A stretch of DNA of 64,000 bases from Larimichthys crocea (taxonomy: Eukaryota > Chordata > Actinopteri > Sciaenidae). Where the stretch lies: positions 10,982,038-11,046,037 of the forward strand of contig NC_040028.1 of the NCBI RefSeq assembly GCF_000972845.2, read 5' to 3'. Position numbers and translations under genes: made by a program. Position 1 is the stretch's first letter, and each line of letters opens with the position of its first letter. Below the pieces are notes generated by a model. That model did not search any database and had not been told where the DNA came from. It was given only the letters and a program-made list of their open reading frames with translations. Below are positions 1 to 13,400 of this stretch, piece by piece.

Positions 1-2800
1 GCTTAGACAATAATGCATCATCCACACTCCAGTAAATGCAATACATGCCAATAAAGTGTCTTTGAATTTAAGTGAACTGAGCGAGGGAGAGAGATGAGCA
101 TGTCAGCACACATATGCTCAAGCATGCATGTATGCATAGAAGCTCTCAAGTGTGCTCACTTGAGAAAGAAAGATGAGGAGATGCAGAAGAGAACATGATA
201 AATATAAAGTAGAAAAGAGTTCCTGATGGTACTGTATGTATGTGCTGCACCACACTGATGCCTAAAGAATCCATTTGCCATAGATTGTTTGTCAGCTGGC
301 TAATAAGCACAAGACTTCAGGGGCAACAAAGGTCGATACCAGCCTCTGAAACAAAGTACTCTTTCCAAAGATACAGATAAGAGCTCTCAAATTAAAAGCC
401 TGGGACGAAGCGTCTTTTGACTAGCAAGGACTGCATCATCAACATGATATGTTTGAAAAGTGAGTGAAGCTTGAACTCTTGTACTTCTTTGGTCTGTTGC
501 TAAATTGTAGGGAAGCTTCAGTGGTAAATCTGTGGTACCCGGGCCCCCTCAGGACCCTTTGGAGAGTGGGATAGAGAGGAAGAAATCTGAGAAAGAAATG
601 TGGTGGGTGGGAGGGTTGCAGAATACTTTGAAAATGCCTGCTGACTTAATTTTTTTTCCCATATCAGAGGAACTGAAATATTTACACATGCCTCCCAATT
701 CAGGTGGATTTTGGAGAATCTTTGGCAACAGAGAAGACTTTGGTCTATTCTACTGTATAACGTGTGAATATGATAAAATATGAACAGATTCCCCATGAAT
801 TTCCAGCAGCTTAGACACAATTTTGCTAACTCCAATCTGAGTCTGCACCCAGTGAAAATGACAATATCAAATCAATCAAATCACATCATAGTTAAAACCT
901 GTGTCATCTCTCTGTGCTTCTTTTATGATGCATATTTTCTGGCTGTCAAGGAAATGCAGAGATAAGACTCTGAGCTTTCATCTAGGAAAACAAATACGGG
1001 TCAGTGTTGTCATGCAACAAGCATTCACAAGTGGAGAACATCGGGTAACAACAGGAGACAAGCCAAAAGACAGCCTCTTTTATTCTCAAAGTTAAACATG
1101 TCCTGCAGGAAAACAGAAGAATAACCAAAACAATGACACGCCAGACTTTCTGTCTTCTCTGTAATATGCACAGTGTTGTTGGTGACAGTTGAAAACTGAA
1201 AAATGGATTCTTGATAGTTGATAAAGCTTATACTTAAATACGTACACAGAATACACGCTGTAAGAGTAAAAATTACTGCATATTCCACATTATTTGTCTG
1301 ATGTTAGATGACAGCACAGTGTATCAGCAGGCCAACCTCTGATAAGGAATATAATATCCACCCACCAAGGCAACCAAAATGAGGGTCATAATGTCATAAA
1401 TTGCCAGATTTGTATTTACTAGGTTGGTGAAGGTGGACTTGATTTAGTTGGACTGAAGCAGGAGGAAAAATCATGTGAACTCCACAAATGCCTCAGCCAC
1501 TCAATGAAGTTGCAGATCTAATCTATTTTGCATGGATGCCATAATTAATGCATGCAGTAGTGGGAAAAAAAAAACATACATTTCTTGGCTGTCTCGTTAT
1601 GTCAGGGTACGGTGAGTTAACGTTAAAAGAGTGGTCATGTATAAAAATGTGTACAAGTACAGTCAGCGGTAAAAGTCTTGGGATGGGAGCCGAGTGAAAA
1701 TGTTTGTTGCTGCTGAAAGTGAGTCAGCGTTTAACACCTTGCATGAATAAAATGTGCTAAGTGCAGTCCGTTGAGAAAAGCCTTGGGATAGTGTACAATA
1801 GACATTTGTCTTTTATGCAGCACATAGAAGAGATTTCAGTACTTGAATTTCTCTAACATGCTGTGCTTTACAAGAATAAAATACGTGTATGACTGCATAC
1901 ATTTCATTCAGTGTTGTATGTCAAATAACCACAATGATTTTTAAGCGGCCTGCAACAAACAAGACACCAGAGAAATATGGGTGGGATAGGATAGGATATA
2001 TTTCATGTTATATGAAGCTGAAATAATAATTTCATGCCAGTAGTCAGCATGTAAAGCCAGTCACTATGGATTCATTAAAAGTTGGTTTAAGCCTGGCTCA
2101 TTACCTTAGTCATCTCTGCCTTTCTCATCTTTCTTATTTCTCCCTGATGTATATTCCCTAATAAAGCCAAGGTACAAAGAAATAACCCTGGACTCTCCCT
2201 CTACCCATGTTTCCTGTGACTTCTCACAATCTCATTAATGCCATTTAAAGAAACATTTTCAATGTTACGTCTATCAGCGAGTATTTTTTTTTCCAAGTGA
2301 AAGCTTAGAAATGGAAGTCCTCTCCTTTTCCTGAAATGGAAAAACAGCCATCACAAAAGAAGATGCATTTTACTATCACTGTGAGAGGTGACTAGCGGAT
2401 GAGTAAGTAAAAGTGATTCATCTCATAATTAAAGATTACAATAGTTTATCCAGGAATAGAACGTGTGATCTCTCAGTAAGCCAGGGAGACCACTCAACCT
2501 ACCGATGTGAGTACTTTACATCCCGGTGGCAAGTATGAATATTTGATTACCCAGTTGCAGATTTCAATATTTGATTAGCCTGTTGCAGGTGGGCATATTG
2601 TAAAACCTGGATATTTCCATCCCCATGTCTCCTTTACTCTTACAGTGTTCAATATATTTGTAGCAGCCTGTAGTCTTACTAACCTATACTTGGGAAACTA
2701 CGGACCTAAATATCTTACAAACACAAATCAGTTGTTTTTCATAACAGGCAAGTTATTGGTTCCTGTATGAGTCAGTCTGAATAGATTACTAGCCTATATG
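1..2800. other. No recognisable gene; AT-rich intergenic DNA
   Basis: I read both strands and found only short open frames with no family resemblance and no convincing exon chain. The stretch is AT-rich with scattered poly-A and poly-T runs. One repeat unit at about 2,490-2,650 has a second copy near 4,018-4,170 (listed separately). An untranslated or distal exon of a gene outside the window could lie here and would be invisible to this kind of reading. Confidence 0.5.
2488..2650. repeat. Dispersed repeat, copy 1 of 2
   Basis: The segment beginning 'ccactcaacctacc' and running through 'gagtactttaca', 'tatttgattagcctgttgca' and 'acctggatatttcca' recurs in the same orientation at about 4,018-4,170 with substitutions and small indels. 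The two copies lie 1.5 kb apart on either side of the CA-repeat cluster. I do not recognise the family. Confidence 0.7.
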
Positions 2801-2904
2801 TTCAAGTCATGTGAAGGGAACACATGCAGGTAAGTGTCAAAGCATGAATCATGAAGCAGCAGCTGCTCATATGCTTTGTGTATTTGAAGCACATGCATGC
2901 TCAC

Positions 2905-3750
2905 TGGCACACACACACACACATAGGATCAAATGCCAACACTACTCTACGTTGATGCTTTTGTTGTGTAGGTCAGCAAGAGCGATGAACTAGATCTTGC
3001 TCCTGTACAAGTGACAAGCGCACACAAACACACACAGCTGCACCACTCTACCTTGTTGTAGTATGACCTTACATCGTTTTGTGGCTGTGACACAGTCTTG
3101 GTATTCTCACTGTGAGCTGTAACATGGGCGATGGACTGGAACGTCCATGACTCTATTATACACACATCTCAACAGTCGGGTTGGAGGTTTAGGTGTGTGA
3201 ATACAGTTGCAGGATGCTGGTGCAGGTGACATCCAGAGGGATTTTGGGGAAGGTTGTATATGAAGAAAAGTATTTTTTGCTGCAGTTACATACGTGTTAC
3301 AGCTGAGTCTCACCTTTGATACTTGAACACATGCCACACTAATCGGTGTAGACGCAAGAGGAACAGACACAGAGACACACATTAACCTTGATCTACCTTG
3401 ATCTTCGTGAACATCATCATGGGTTTTCCCTCCATCCCTATGACAAACTATACACACACACACACGCACACATACACACACTACCTCTGCTCTCATTCTC
3501 GAGCAATGGACTGGAACTAACATACACATTCCCGCGGCTGTCACACACACACACACACACACACAGAAGTGGGAGAGACAAAGAGGACACGTGCACACAT
3601 TAAATGTGCACAACCTTGCTGCTGTGTTTGTTGAACGCACAAACACACAACACACGATATGAAGTCTGACTCACACAAACACACACCCTCACCCTATAGA
3701 AATGAATCACTTGGAGTCACACACACTCACACACACACACACACACACTA
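2905..3750. repeat. Cluster of CA microsatellites
   Basis: At least four (CA)n tracts occur within 850 bases, at about 2,909-2,922, 3,451-3,480, 3,542-3,564 and 3,729-3,748, with shorter interspersed ACACAC runs. Cys/Val-rich and His/Thr-rich open frames across this interval are translations of the repeat and not genes. Confidence 0.9.
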
Positions 3751-4017
3751 CACTGTACTATCTCAATGTTCTCATCATTCACACCAACACGTGCTGCAGT
3801 CAGGAAGCATCCGTCTCTGTGGCTGACTTCATAGGTCAACTCTGCGACAGTGGCCAGCGTCTCCTACGCCCTCGTGGATGGAGTTCAGTGACCCACATCC
3901 AGCTATGATGACTAAAGCCACATTTCAAATACTCCATTTCTACATTAGATATAAAATGAGATACACGACACTTCAATATTTACTGTTTAAAGACATTTAA
4001 AGGAAAACACTATCTCT

Positions 4018-4170
4018 GCCACTCAACCTACCATTGTGAGTACTTTACAGCCAAAATGAATATTTTACATCGAATGAATATTTGATTAGCCTGTTGCAGA
4101 TTGGTATAATATGAAACCTGGATATTTCCAACCCCATGTGTCCCCATGCTTTGATACTTTACTGTTTTCT
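4018..4170. repeat. Dispersed repeat, copy 2 of 2
   Basis: Second copy of the unit at about 2,488-2,650, with the same order of sub-motifs ('ccactcaacctacc', 'gagtactttaca', 'tatttgattagcctgttgca', 'acctggatatttcca'). The copies differ by indels around the 'gaatatt' segment, which is repeated internally. Confidence 0.7.
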
Positions 4171-5929
4171 CTTTTCATGAGTGGATATATACCTGGATAG
4201 ACTTCTAAATTGCAACTTTGCTAACTACTTTGTAAAAAAAAAAGAAAAAAGATGACGTCCTTTATTTCCCCAACCTTCACCCCTCTTTCCTTCCTTATGC
4301 CCACCTCCAACTGCCCAATCACTGGCCCTCGACCCTATGCCCTACTGCTCCCAACCTCCACCCTTCCCTCACCCAAAGAATTAAATAATTACTTTTAATA
4401 AAAGCTTTAATAACTGCTGTCAGTTAATCTGATCCACACATAGGTATGCAACAGCATAGTCATTTTTAAATTTGTTTAAAAAGTTTTAGGATGTGGTGTG
4501 TCTTACTATTGCAAACGTTCTACAGCAATTCAGCTTTCAAATATGAATTGTCATTTGAATATTAACCATAGATTAGGACGTGTTTGAAGGATTTTTTCTA
4601 AGCAAATGTGCAAATATATATATATATTTAAATTTTCAAACTGGGATGGAAAATCAAAAGAATCATTTGAAATTGCATTTTTACTTTCCAGTTTGCATGA
4701 ATAATTAAATGGATTAACTTCACTCATCCATAAATTAAGATTTACAGTTGCTCTGTCCAAGCGCCCTCATAAATATTTCATGAGACAGTCATGCAACACG
4801 AGTGTCAATCATAGACGTACATGTTCGTATGACTTTGTGGCAGCAGACTCGCCTGCTTTCATACATTTTTTGGTTTGGTAGGATTCTGTCCTGTCAAGGA
4901 CACAGACACACACACACACTCAGTTTTGACAGTACGATGAACAGACAAGTACAGTCAAAGCCACAACCTTTATTGCACTGCAATGACCAGTACATTGACC
5001 CTCACAGTTACAGACACAGCTCACTTGGCTCTGAAGGCAATGCTCCAAATTCTCCTCAGTAAAATTAGTCATCTCATTTTCTCTTTTGTTCTCAGTTCTC
5101 GCCCTCTTTTGTCTCAGCCTTCGTCAGCTTTTATCTCAGTGAGCCTCTCATTTCTCTAAAATCCTCTTTTCTCCTTTTCTCTTTGCTGTCTCTGTTGTCT
5201 TCGTTAGTCTGTCTCACATTGTAGTGAAACACGTTCCACTCTGATCCAGAACTCTACCAACGAGCTGAATTCATCGGCTTATCCAGTGTGTGTGTGTGTG
5301 TTTGAGTGAGTGGAGTGTGTGAGTGAGTGGAGTGCAAAGCAAAGTTGTGAAAAAAGTGTATTTTGCGAAAATGGAAAGCAAAAAGGAGCGGGTGGAAATT
5401 ATGTGTACATGACCTCCTTTCCTTGATGCCTGACAAAGTTGGTAGAGTGCCTGGATTGGATGGTCGTTGCAAAGCTCTCAGCCGTCCATCGACCAACAGC
5501 CATTGATCTGCAAAATCCAATGACTCACTTGCTGCTCAGTATGCAACCCACATACAAATACATCCTTAGTGCTATGGGTAAACAAGTGAACATGCAGACT
5601 GACAGGAAGGCCTGTAACTGTAATTACTGATTAATGTAATTACAGTTCACAAATTATATAGTCCCCAGTAGTATAATTGGTTCAGAATATAAAAACAGTT
5701 ACTAACAGTTACTAGTTTAATGCAGATTATTAACCCTAACCCACACAGTATGGAAATTATTATGGTAAGGAGTGGACAGACAAGATTTATGTGAGGGTTA
5801 TGTACTACTTGTTTTTGCTGAAGGGATGGTATTCTTCTAGTTCCTAGATTTATATTTTATTTCAGCCCTTGTGAGATTTATCATACAAAATAATCTGATA
5901 AGCATAGAAACGATGGCCATACTGTATGT
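4171..5929. other. No recognisable gene; short microsatellites
   Basis: No exon-like open frame with a recognisable product on either strand. Contains a TA run near 4,614, a CA run near 4,908 and a GT run at about 5,287-5,301. The rest is AT-rich intergenic sequence. Confidence 0.5.
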
Positions 5930-6235
5930 ATTAGGGCTTTATTTTTCTCATCTGTTGCCGCTTATTCTCATCAGGGTCACCGTTGGCCTGGAGCCTATCA
6001 CAGCTGACTTTGGGCGGGGTACACCCTGGACAAGTCGCCAGCTTATTGCAGGGCATACAGAGACAAACAATTAATCACACCTAACAGAGTCACCAATTAA
6101 CCTAGTAAGTGCATGTCTTGTGGGAGGAAGCCGGAGTACCTGGAGAAAACCCACACAGACACGGGGAGAACATGCAAACTAGGAACCTTCTTGCTGTGAG
6201 ACAACAGTGCTAAACCAGAAGATTCAGTATTCAAT
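5930..6235. repeat. Common teleost dispersed repeat
   Basis: The stretch contains the ordered motifs 'gcttattctcatcagggtca', 'ggcctggagcctatcacagc', 'gcggggtacaccctggacaa', 'gtcaccaattaacct', 'gtgggaggaagccggag' and 'acggggagaacatgcaaact'. I recognise this order as a very abundant repeat of fish genomes, probably non-LTR derived, though I cannot give the family name with certainty. The copy is diverged and has lost part of its middle. Confidence 0.8.
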
Positions 6236-7640
6236 CCCCCTCCTGTCTTCAATCATCTTTGTACAGTTTCCTAATTTTTTTCTATAATACTAAAATACTG
6301 GAGTAAAGTATTTTATTTTTTAAGTAAATCAGATGTGTGCACAGCACGAGTCATGCATCTAAGCGTGCATTCACTTAACTAATCTTACATAATGTTGTGA
6401 ATGAAAAAAATGTGTTGCATTTGAATTCATGCCTCTTGCTTTTCAACCAATACTGAGAATAAAAACAATCATGGACTGCAAACATCAATTATTATTACTC
6501 AATCATGTCGACAAGGCAAAAAAGCTAGAAATGTGTTAATCACTTTGAAAACAAGGTGGTAAAATAAGGTGTTGAGTCACTCATGAAAACTTTCCAAGAC
6601 ATAAAAAGGACTACAGCATTTTTCCCTCTTCTTCAGGATTTGTCTCATTCATTTGAAGAGATCAGTGGCACTGTTCAGTCCAAAGCCCTTAATCCACCAC
6701 TATGGTAATGATTGTATTTTTCATCAAAGTGTATGGCATGGTGAATTGCATTTTAAACCCCATGATAAAGAATAAAGAAGAAACTCTCACTCTTGAGTTT
6801 TTAACTTTTTCATCCAATTCAATGAACAAATCCACAGATTAAAGTCTTTTAAGCTTCCTTCATGAACATGAAGTCTGCCCTGGGTCGCTCCTCTTCCCTC
6901 GACATATGAGTAAATCAGAAAACTTGTGACTGAAAATAAAAAGTGTTTAATGTGTTAAAGCCCTTACTTTGACTCACTTTGCTACTAGACACTCTGTTAC
7001 AGTGTTACAGTTGTCGCAGTGTTTTAAGGCACTTTTTGTTGGTGGAAAAAATCCAAAGTTGATTGATTTAAGTCTCTGACCTCCACAATAAACGTTCATT
7101 TGAAACAAAGAGAAAGTGCACCACTTGTAGGAGAGTTTCATAACTACAGGTGTTTTCAGTGCCTAAAACATTTTCCAAAAGGATATTTTAATTATCTGAG
7201 CACACAGGGAATGACATGGTGGATTCAGCCCACTCCTATTAAAAAAATGTATTCATCTTTCTTTCACATAGGCAAACAGACAAACTGCCCGCACACAAGC
7301 AATGCAGCGAATCGATGCAAATCGATAAATTCTACAGTCAGGTTGTACTAAAGTCTTTCATGACTGATCTGAAATCTGGTTGCTGATTCACTGCTAAACA
7401 GTGCACAACTGGGCCAGTGTCAAGTCACTTAACATTTATTCTGTGACCTCATTCACACCTGGCAGTGTGGTCTAATTTTAAACAAAGAAAACGTGTGTCC
7501 TACCTCACACAGCACAAAAGCTACTTTATAAATCCATGTGGATTCTTTGCAAATTGCAGTTATTCACCTTTTGATCCCACAACAGATGACCTATTACTTC
7601 CATAATTGTATCAGCGTAAAATTACTTTGATCAACTCAAT
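6236..7640. other. No recognisable gene
   Basis: AT-rich sequence between a dispersed repeat and the presumed 3' end of the SON-like transcript. No exon chain or family resemblance was seen on either strand. Confidence 0.45.
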
Positions 7641-7645
7641 GAAGC

Positions 7646-9804
7646 TTTATTATAAGCTCTGACAACAAGGTTAGTAAAATAGACTATTTTACATCAACTC
7701 AACTATACAACCCTTACCATTTCTAGCAGGAATCTAATATATCCTAACCTTGTAGATGTGTAGTAATACACAATGAGCCTTACTGAAGTGAACATGGTAC
7801 AGGACACAGGTATATACAGATCAATGAGGTTTTTAATAATCATCAACACATTTATGTACAAAGCAAGCGATGCCATACTAAAAAAAAAAAAAAAAAGTAA
7901 AAGTAACCTAAAATGCATTTTCTTCTTTTTTTTCTCCATCATTAAAATAGCTAAAGATTATCTGGGGGGGAAATCAATGAAACAGTTCCAACACTTTTGG
8001 TACGGCGTCAGTTTAGTTACACTTTGACGAAACCTTCACAGATTTTCTTCCACAGTTAAACAGCCCTGGGCATGGTGGTGGTGGGGTCGACAAAGAAGAT
8101 CCAGAATCATTTCCTTCTCCAATGAAACTAAAGGAGTTAGGAGTGCAAGATTTCTTAGAAAACAGAAAAACCAATCCCTGCCAGTTTTCCCTAAAAGCAC
8201 CAATTTCGTCTTTGTTCTTCAGTTATCCAAAGAGACTAAAGCATTCAGCGAAAACACAGATCCTGTTTACCCAGACACAGCTCATACAGAAGACTACTAT
8301 GGGCCAGGGCAACATTTATAAGTAAAGCAGGTATTAAACATCAGTGGATTTAATGGAAAGGACTAGTTGTTCTTTTCATTGTTTGCTATATATTTCATTC
8401 TGTTACGCAGAACTCTCCCATTTGTCGTCTGAATGCGAGATGTGTACATTTCATGTGGGTTTTAGTTCTTTCTTCATAAGAAAAAAAAAGGCGTCTTGAG
8501 ACAAAGAACCTGATTGTCTAATACACAAAAACTTTGAACGATGTCACAGTTCAGGACACATTTAACTTTCTTCATGCAACTTTCAAAACCACTAAAAGTC
8601 ATTTGTCACCCCCAGTGGAATAATATGGATTATGTTCTCTGTGTGCCTCCAAAAACAAAAACAAAAAAAAGGCAAGCAATAAGAAATGTTTTAATAATGT
8701 AAACAGCAACAGAAACGCAAAATCATATCTCAAGTAAAAAAAAAAAAAAGAAAGCCAAATGTTTATCATGTATTCAGTCACAGAGTGAATTAGAAATATT
8801 CTTCTAAACAAGTAATAATTACCTCCATTTATTTACACTGTGAAGTTTAAGTGAGATTGCATTCTCATCCCTCTAGTTTGATATCAGAAAAAGGAAAAAA
8901 ATACTGAGATACAGTGATAGAGCTTAAGCATAGTACATTTAATTGGATCTTAGTTGTGATCTGAAACTGGGACTATGGTAGGTTTTGCTCGCAACAAAGC
9001 CCAACAAAGAAAGACCAGATCAAAGATGCGCTTGGTGCCATTTAAATGGGAAAGAAAAAGAAATAATAATCACACCCAGGGCAGTACTAACTGAATTTAG
9101 TTATGTTTTATCAATGAAGTGATCTGTGGCATAGCCAAAATTTGAAACCTTCTTCTTTTTATTCCCGTCCTTCAAAATAACCCTGGCACTATGTTCCAGG
9201 ATTAACAACGTGGTCACTCAAACAAATCTTCACGTGAGGATCTACCAAAACTTCATCTGCATTGTTAGTTTATAAAACCGGGGACTAGAGATAACCGAGG
9301 GAAATACAGTAGAACGAGGAAGCAGTTTCCACTTAACACAATCCTTTAAGAAAGCATAAAAGTAAAACAAATTTAGAGAAACTAATCTTTTACAAAAACA
9401 TTTGCGCCACTAGTTAGTTTGGTTTTTTTTCGTCTTCAGTCTTAACAACAGTGACTGCTTAAATGAGCAGCAACACTGAGGAGTTGGTGGTGAAAGTCAC
9501 TATATACACACACACGCACAATTCACACAGACTCACTATACAGTCATACAACTGTGCACACACACGTCGGTGTGTCCAGTTTTCTCAGTGGTATCACAGG
9601 TGACAGTCTCTCCATCTCTCACACAGACAGAAACAAACTGGGGAGCGGGGATGGTCTTCTTCTTCTTCTTCTGGGGGTTTATGAGGCTCAGTCAGGTCAT
9701 CTGTCTGCCAAAGGGAATTGTGGGAAAAGTAGGTCCTTCCTAAAGCGTTTTTTTTCTCTTTAAAAAAAACAAACATTTTTCCTTAAGTCCTTTGAGGAGA
9801 GTGA
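7646..9804 (-). other. Probable 3' UTR exon of the SON-like gene
   Basis: On the minus strand the exon carrying the SON-like stop codon runs on to a good donor (exon low end 10,405, then gtaaga). A pyrimidine-rich tract followed by cacag forms a strong acceptor, so the next exon would start at 9,804. No coding frame continues in it. The exon would end at a poly-A site; one minus-strand AATAAA lies at 7,646-7,651, but other candidate signals exist and the true end is unknown. The acceptor is better supported than the 3' limit. Confidence 0.4.
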
Positions 9805-10422
9805 CTGTGCAAAGAGAGAGAGAGAGAAAAGACTGTTACAACATTTTGTTTATATTAATCAGAGACAAAATCATCATCAGTTAATGCTTACAGGGTCTCA
9901 TAACTACCACTTGTCTACACAATAACAGCGAACGAATTGGCACAAAATTATCTGTCTCAATAAATATCTGTATAATACTTAAACTTTGTTAATTATAATA
10001 GAAGTGACAACAAATAAAAGTACAATGCGAAACGTCATGTCAGGTATTGGGTAAAATGGCCAGCAGTTTTAGACTTTAAACTTGGAGAATGGGTCCTTAC
10101 ACTGAAGAAAATGTATGTGAGACTTGAACAGAAACTCAATGGTTTGATTGGATTTTAATGGGTCACAGATAAATGACTTAATCATAAATGTAAATGTAGG
10201 GAAGAGGAATGGAGGACCCAAAAAAAGGGCAATGGTGAGAATGCTAAGCCAGCTAAGTGAAATGCTGTTAAAGAAAACAAAGAATATTTTACATAATTCA
10301 TTTCAAAACCCAATACCTACAAGAGAAAGGACTAAAATGAATAAAACACTAACATAAAAGACAGACATACAAAGAAATTAAAGAATAAAGAGTGAAAATC
10401 TTACCGTGAGGGCTCGGTGGTT

Positions 10423-13400
10423 TTAGCTTTCATCATCTGAGACATGGGGTTTAGCAATGGCCATCTCCTCCTTGCTATTTGCGATCATCTTACACTTCTA
10501 CAAAAACACAGAAAAAAAAACACATCGATTACTTTAAGTTGCCACAGTTGTGCACCTAGACACCATATAAACTTCTTCAGGTAGACAAACATGTCACACT
10601 GCCCTCCATTTACCTCTGTAAGCTCTTTGATGGTATGTATGTTCGCTTGCTGAGTGACCTTCCGCTTTGCTTCCTCTATGTGGTCCAAGTTGAGGGTTGG
10701 CGTTGGGGGCGCGAGGCACGGGGGAGGCTTGTTAGTGATGGTAGGAAGCGGGGCAAGGGGAGGCATGGCCGCCAGGGCACCCATGTTGGTCAGAGCAGCT
10801 GTCATAGTAGCTGCTGTCATACTTGCCATAGCAGCACTCATGGTGATGTTTGACATGCTGGGCATCCCTGGAATATTGGGTAACCCCATTGGACCCATGT
10901 TGGGCATATTGGGCATATTGGGCATTCCCATGCCCATGGGGAGAGGTAAAGGTAGAGGTAAGGAGAGGGGGGTAGGAGATGGAGTGGGTAGAGGGAGCTG
11001 GAGGATGGCTTTTGGCCGAAGACTTTCAGGAATAGGCACCCCCGCTTTAGCACACATGGCAGCAGCATTAGCTTTGGCTATCTCCAGTAACTGGTCCTTA
11101 TCTGAGGAAAGAGGGGGTACAAAACCAAACAAAATGAATGAGAAATGCAACATAACAAATATATGAGCTATCAGATTGTTTTAGTTTCTCTCAAAATGTT
11201 GTACCTAGTTCAGTAAGCCGTGGAGGAGTCTTGCTAGTGCTGCGACGTGTCCGGGACCCTGAGCGCCGCTGTTTGCGGAGAATGAGAACTGGAGAGTGGC
11301 TAGGTTCCCTTTTCCATCTGTCCCGTCTATCAAACGAACGACTGCGAAATGCCGGGCGCCTCCCTCGACCCCTTGACCTAGACCTGCGTCTGCGATCAGA
11401 AGAACGAGACCTTGATCGCCTGCTTCGGTCTCCTGACCTGGACCTTTTCCTTCGGCCTGTGGACCGGCTCTTGGATCGCTTGCTTCTATCTGTGGACTTG
11501 GACCTCCTCCTCCCACGGGCGTTTGGTGAACGGGATCTCCTCTTGCGGGTTGGAGAGCGGGACTTGGACCGGCGAACCCTGGTCCGTGACTTGGATCGTG
11601 ATCGCTTGCGCCGTGCAGCCGAGCGTGACCTCCGCCGTCTGGCAGGACTCCGGGATTTAGAGCGTCGCTTTTTCCTTTCTGAAGGAGACACCGATTCTCT
11701 TTTCCTCACTGGAGACTTGGACCTGAGGAAGGGTGAATAAAAAAAATATATACATGCACAATACTGACTTTTACACTTACAGTGCAGCATAATGCCACCA
11801 TTAGGTCTGGTGAATAGATACCTCTCAAGTCCCTGTTTCATGTGGTCTTTAATATTTAATAACTTTCAAGACCTTATAGTAATTAAATAAAGCTCTTTTA
11901 GGACCGCCAGAACTGACACACAGGATAAACCCATACACACGACAAACCTGGACTGCTTCTTTCTGGATGTAGACTTGGATGTAGATCGTCGAGGTGACGA
12001 GGTTGAGCGCGAAAGCTTTCTACGATCTGTAGGTGAGCGTGACTTTGACAGCTGCTTCTTCTGCACTCCCGGAGATGCTGAGGAGCTGAGGAGCCTGAGG
12101 AGAGTTTTAACGGGAGATTCCTCTTCTTCATCTGAGCCTCCTGTACACTCTGACCTTTCGGGACTAGTGCCGGGCTCTTTGGAACCTGACCTGGACCTGG
12201 AAACATCTCGTTCATTGGGTGAGACGGTTAACTCCATTTGTTCCTTGGCATTGGGAACAAGCTTCAGGGGCTGCAACTTATCTGAGGGGCTTTCAGTGGG
12301 GGGGCTAGAGGCAGCTGCTGGGAGAACGGGCTTCCACGCACCTGCATGGTACATGTTAAATGACAAGGAATAAGACACATTAGGCAATTTCAAGGCAATA
12401 ATTGCATGTCACTGTCGATTGAGTGTTCATTGAAATTTTTGAGCTCCTATTTTTTGGAGTCTGTACTTCTGTACACACCAAAATAAACTGGTTTTCACTG
12501 CCTGTTAGAAAAAAGAACAAACAAGGAGCAAAATGCTTGAAAACATAGCAATGAAAAAGGACTGACCTATTGTAGCTGAAATAGTTCCACTTTCTCCAAC
12601 TGTCTTCTCATCAGATGACTGCTCTGCCTTAGGAGAGGAGTGCTTCGTCTCTTTAACAGGGGAGGAGGATGTGGACCTGGCTGGGGAGGAGCTCTCAGAC
12701 CGCCCATCACTTGACTCGGACCTGGAACTAGACTTGGATCTGTTCAAGCCTTCAGAGATGGATTTAGACTTTGACCTTCTTCCACTCTTCCTAGGAGATT
12801 TGGATCTGCGTTTGCTAGGTAGTGGTGAGCGTGACTTTGACCAATGCCTTCGAGACAATGAACGGGACTTGGAGCGTTTCCCAGACCTTGGTGGAGAACG
12901 ATTTCTCCTGGCAGGGGATCGTGAGCGCCTTCTGGCTGGTGACCGGGATTTAGACCTACGTCGGGACGGAGGGGTCCTGGATTTGGTCCGTTTACGGGCA
13001 CTCCTAGATCTGGAGCGACGGTTGCGCTTAAGGACTACAACGGAACGTGAACGAGTCCGCCTGTTCCTGCGGACTGACCGGGAGCGTGAGCGGCGGGATC
13101 TTGGGGGTGGTGATCTCCTTCGCCGAGACAAGGACCGACTCCTGGAGCGTCTGCCTCCTGCACGCCTTCCCAGTGACCGTGAACTGGAGCGATGAACAGG
13201 ACGTCTTGATCTAGAGTGAGAGCGACGGGTTCTAGTGATAGAACGGGACCGTGAACGCCTACTAACTGCACCACCTCGCCTTGGTGAGCGGGTCCTAGAG
13301 CGCCTTGTCCCTCCACGGGGCCGTGACTCTGACCTACGACCTCTCCTTGGAGACCGAGATAAAGAAGGGGATCTGCGCCCACCACGTTTAGGGGATCGTG

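Noticed and set aside
3107..3655. Minus-strand 182-codon Cys/Val-rich frame
   Set aside because: Produced by translating GT microsatellites; no start context or homology.
1..10400. Missing G-patch and dsRNA-binding exons of SON
   Set aside because: No minus-strand frame in this interval resembles either domain, so I did not extend the SON-like gene into it.
10654..11166. Plus-strand 170-codon frame rich in Gly, Met and Ala
   Set aside because: Antisense to the Met/Pro-rich exon of the SON-like gene; its composition is explained by that exon.
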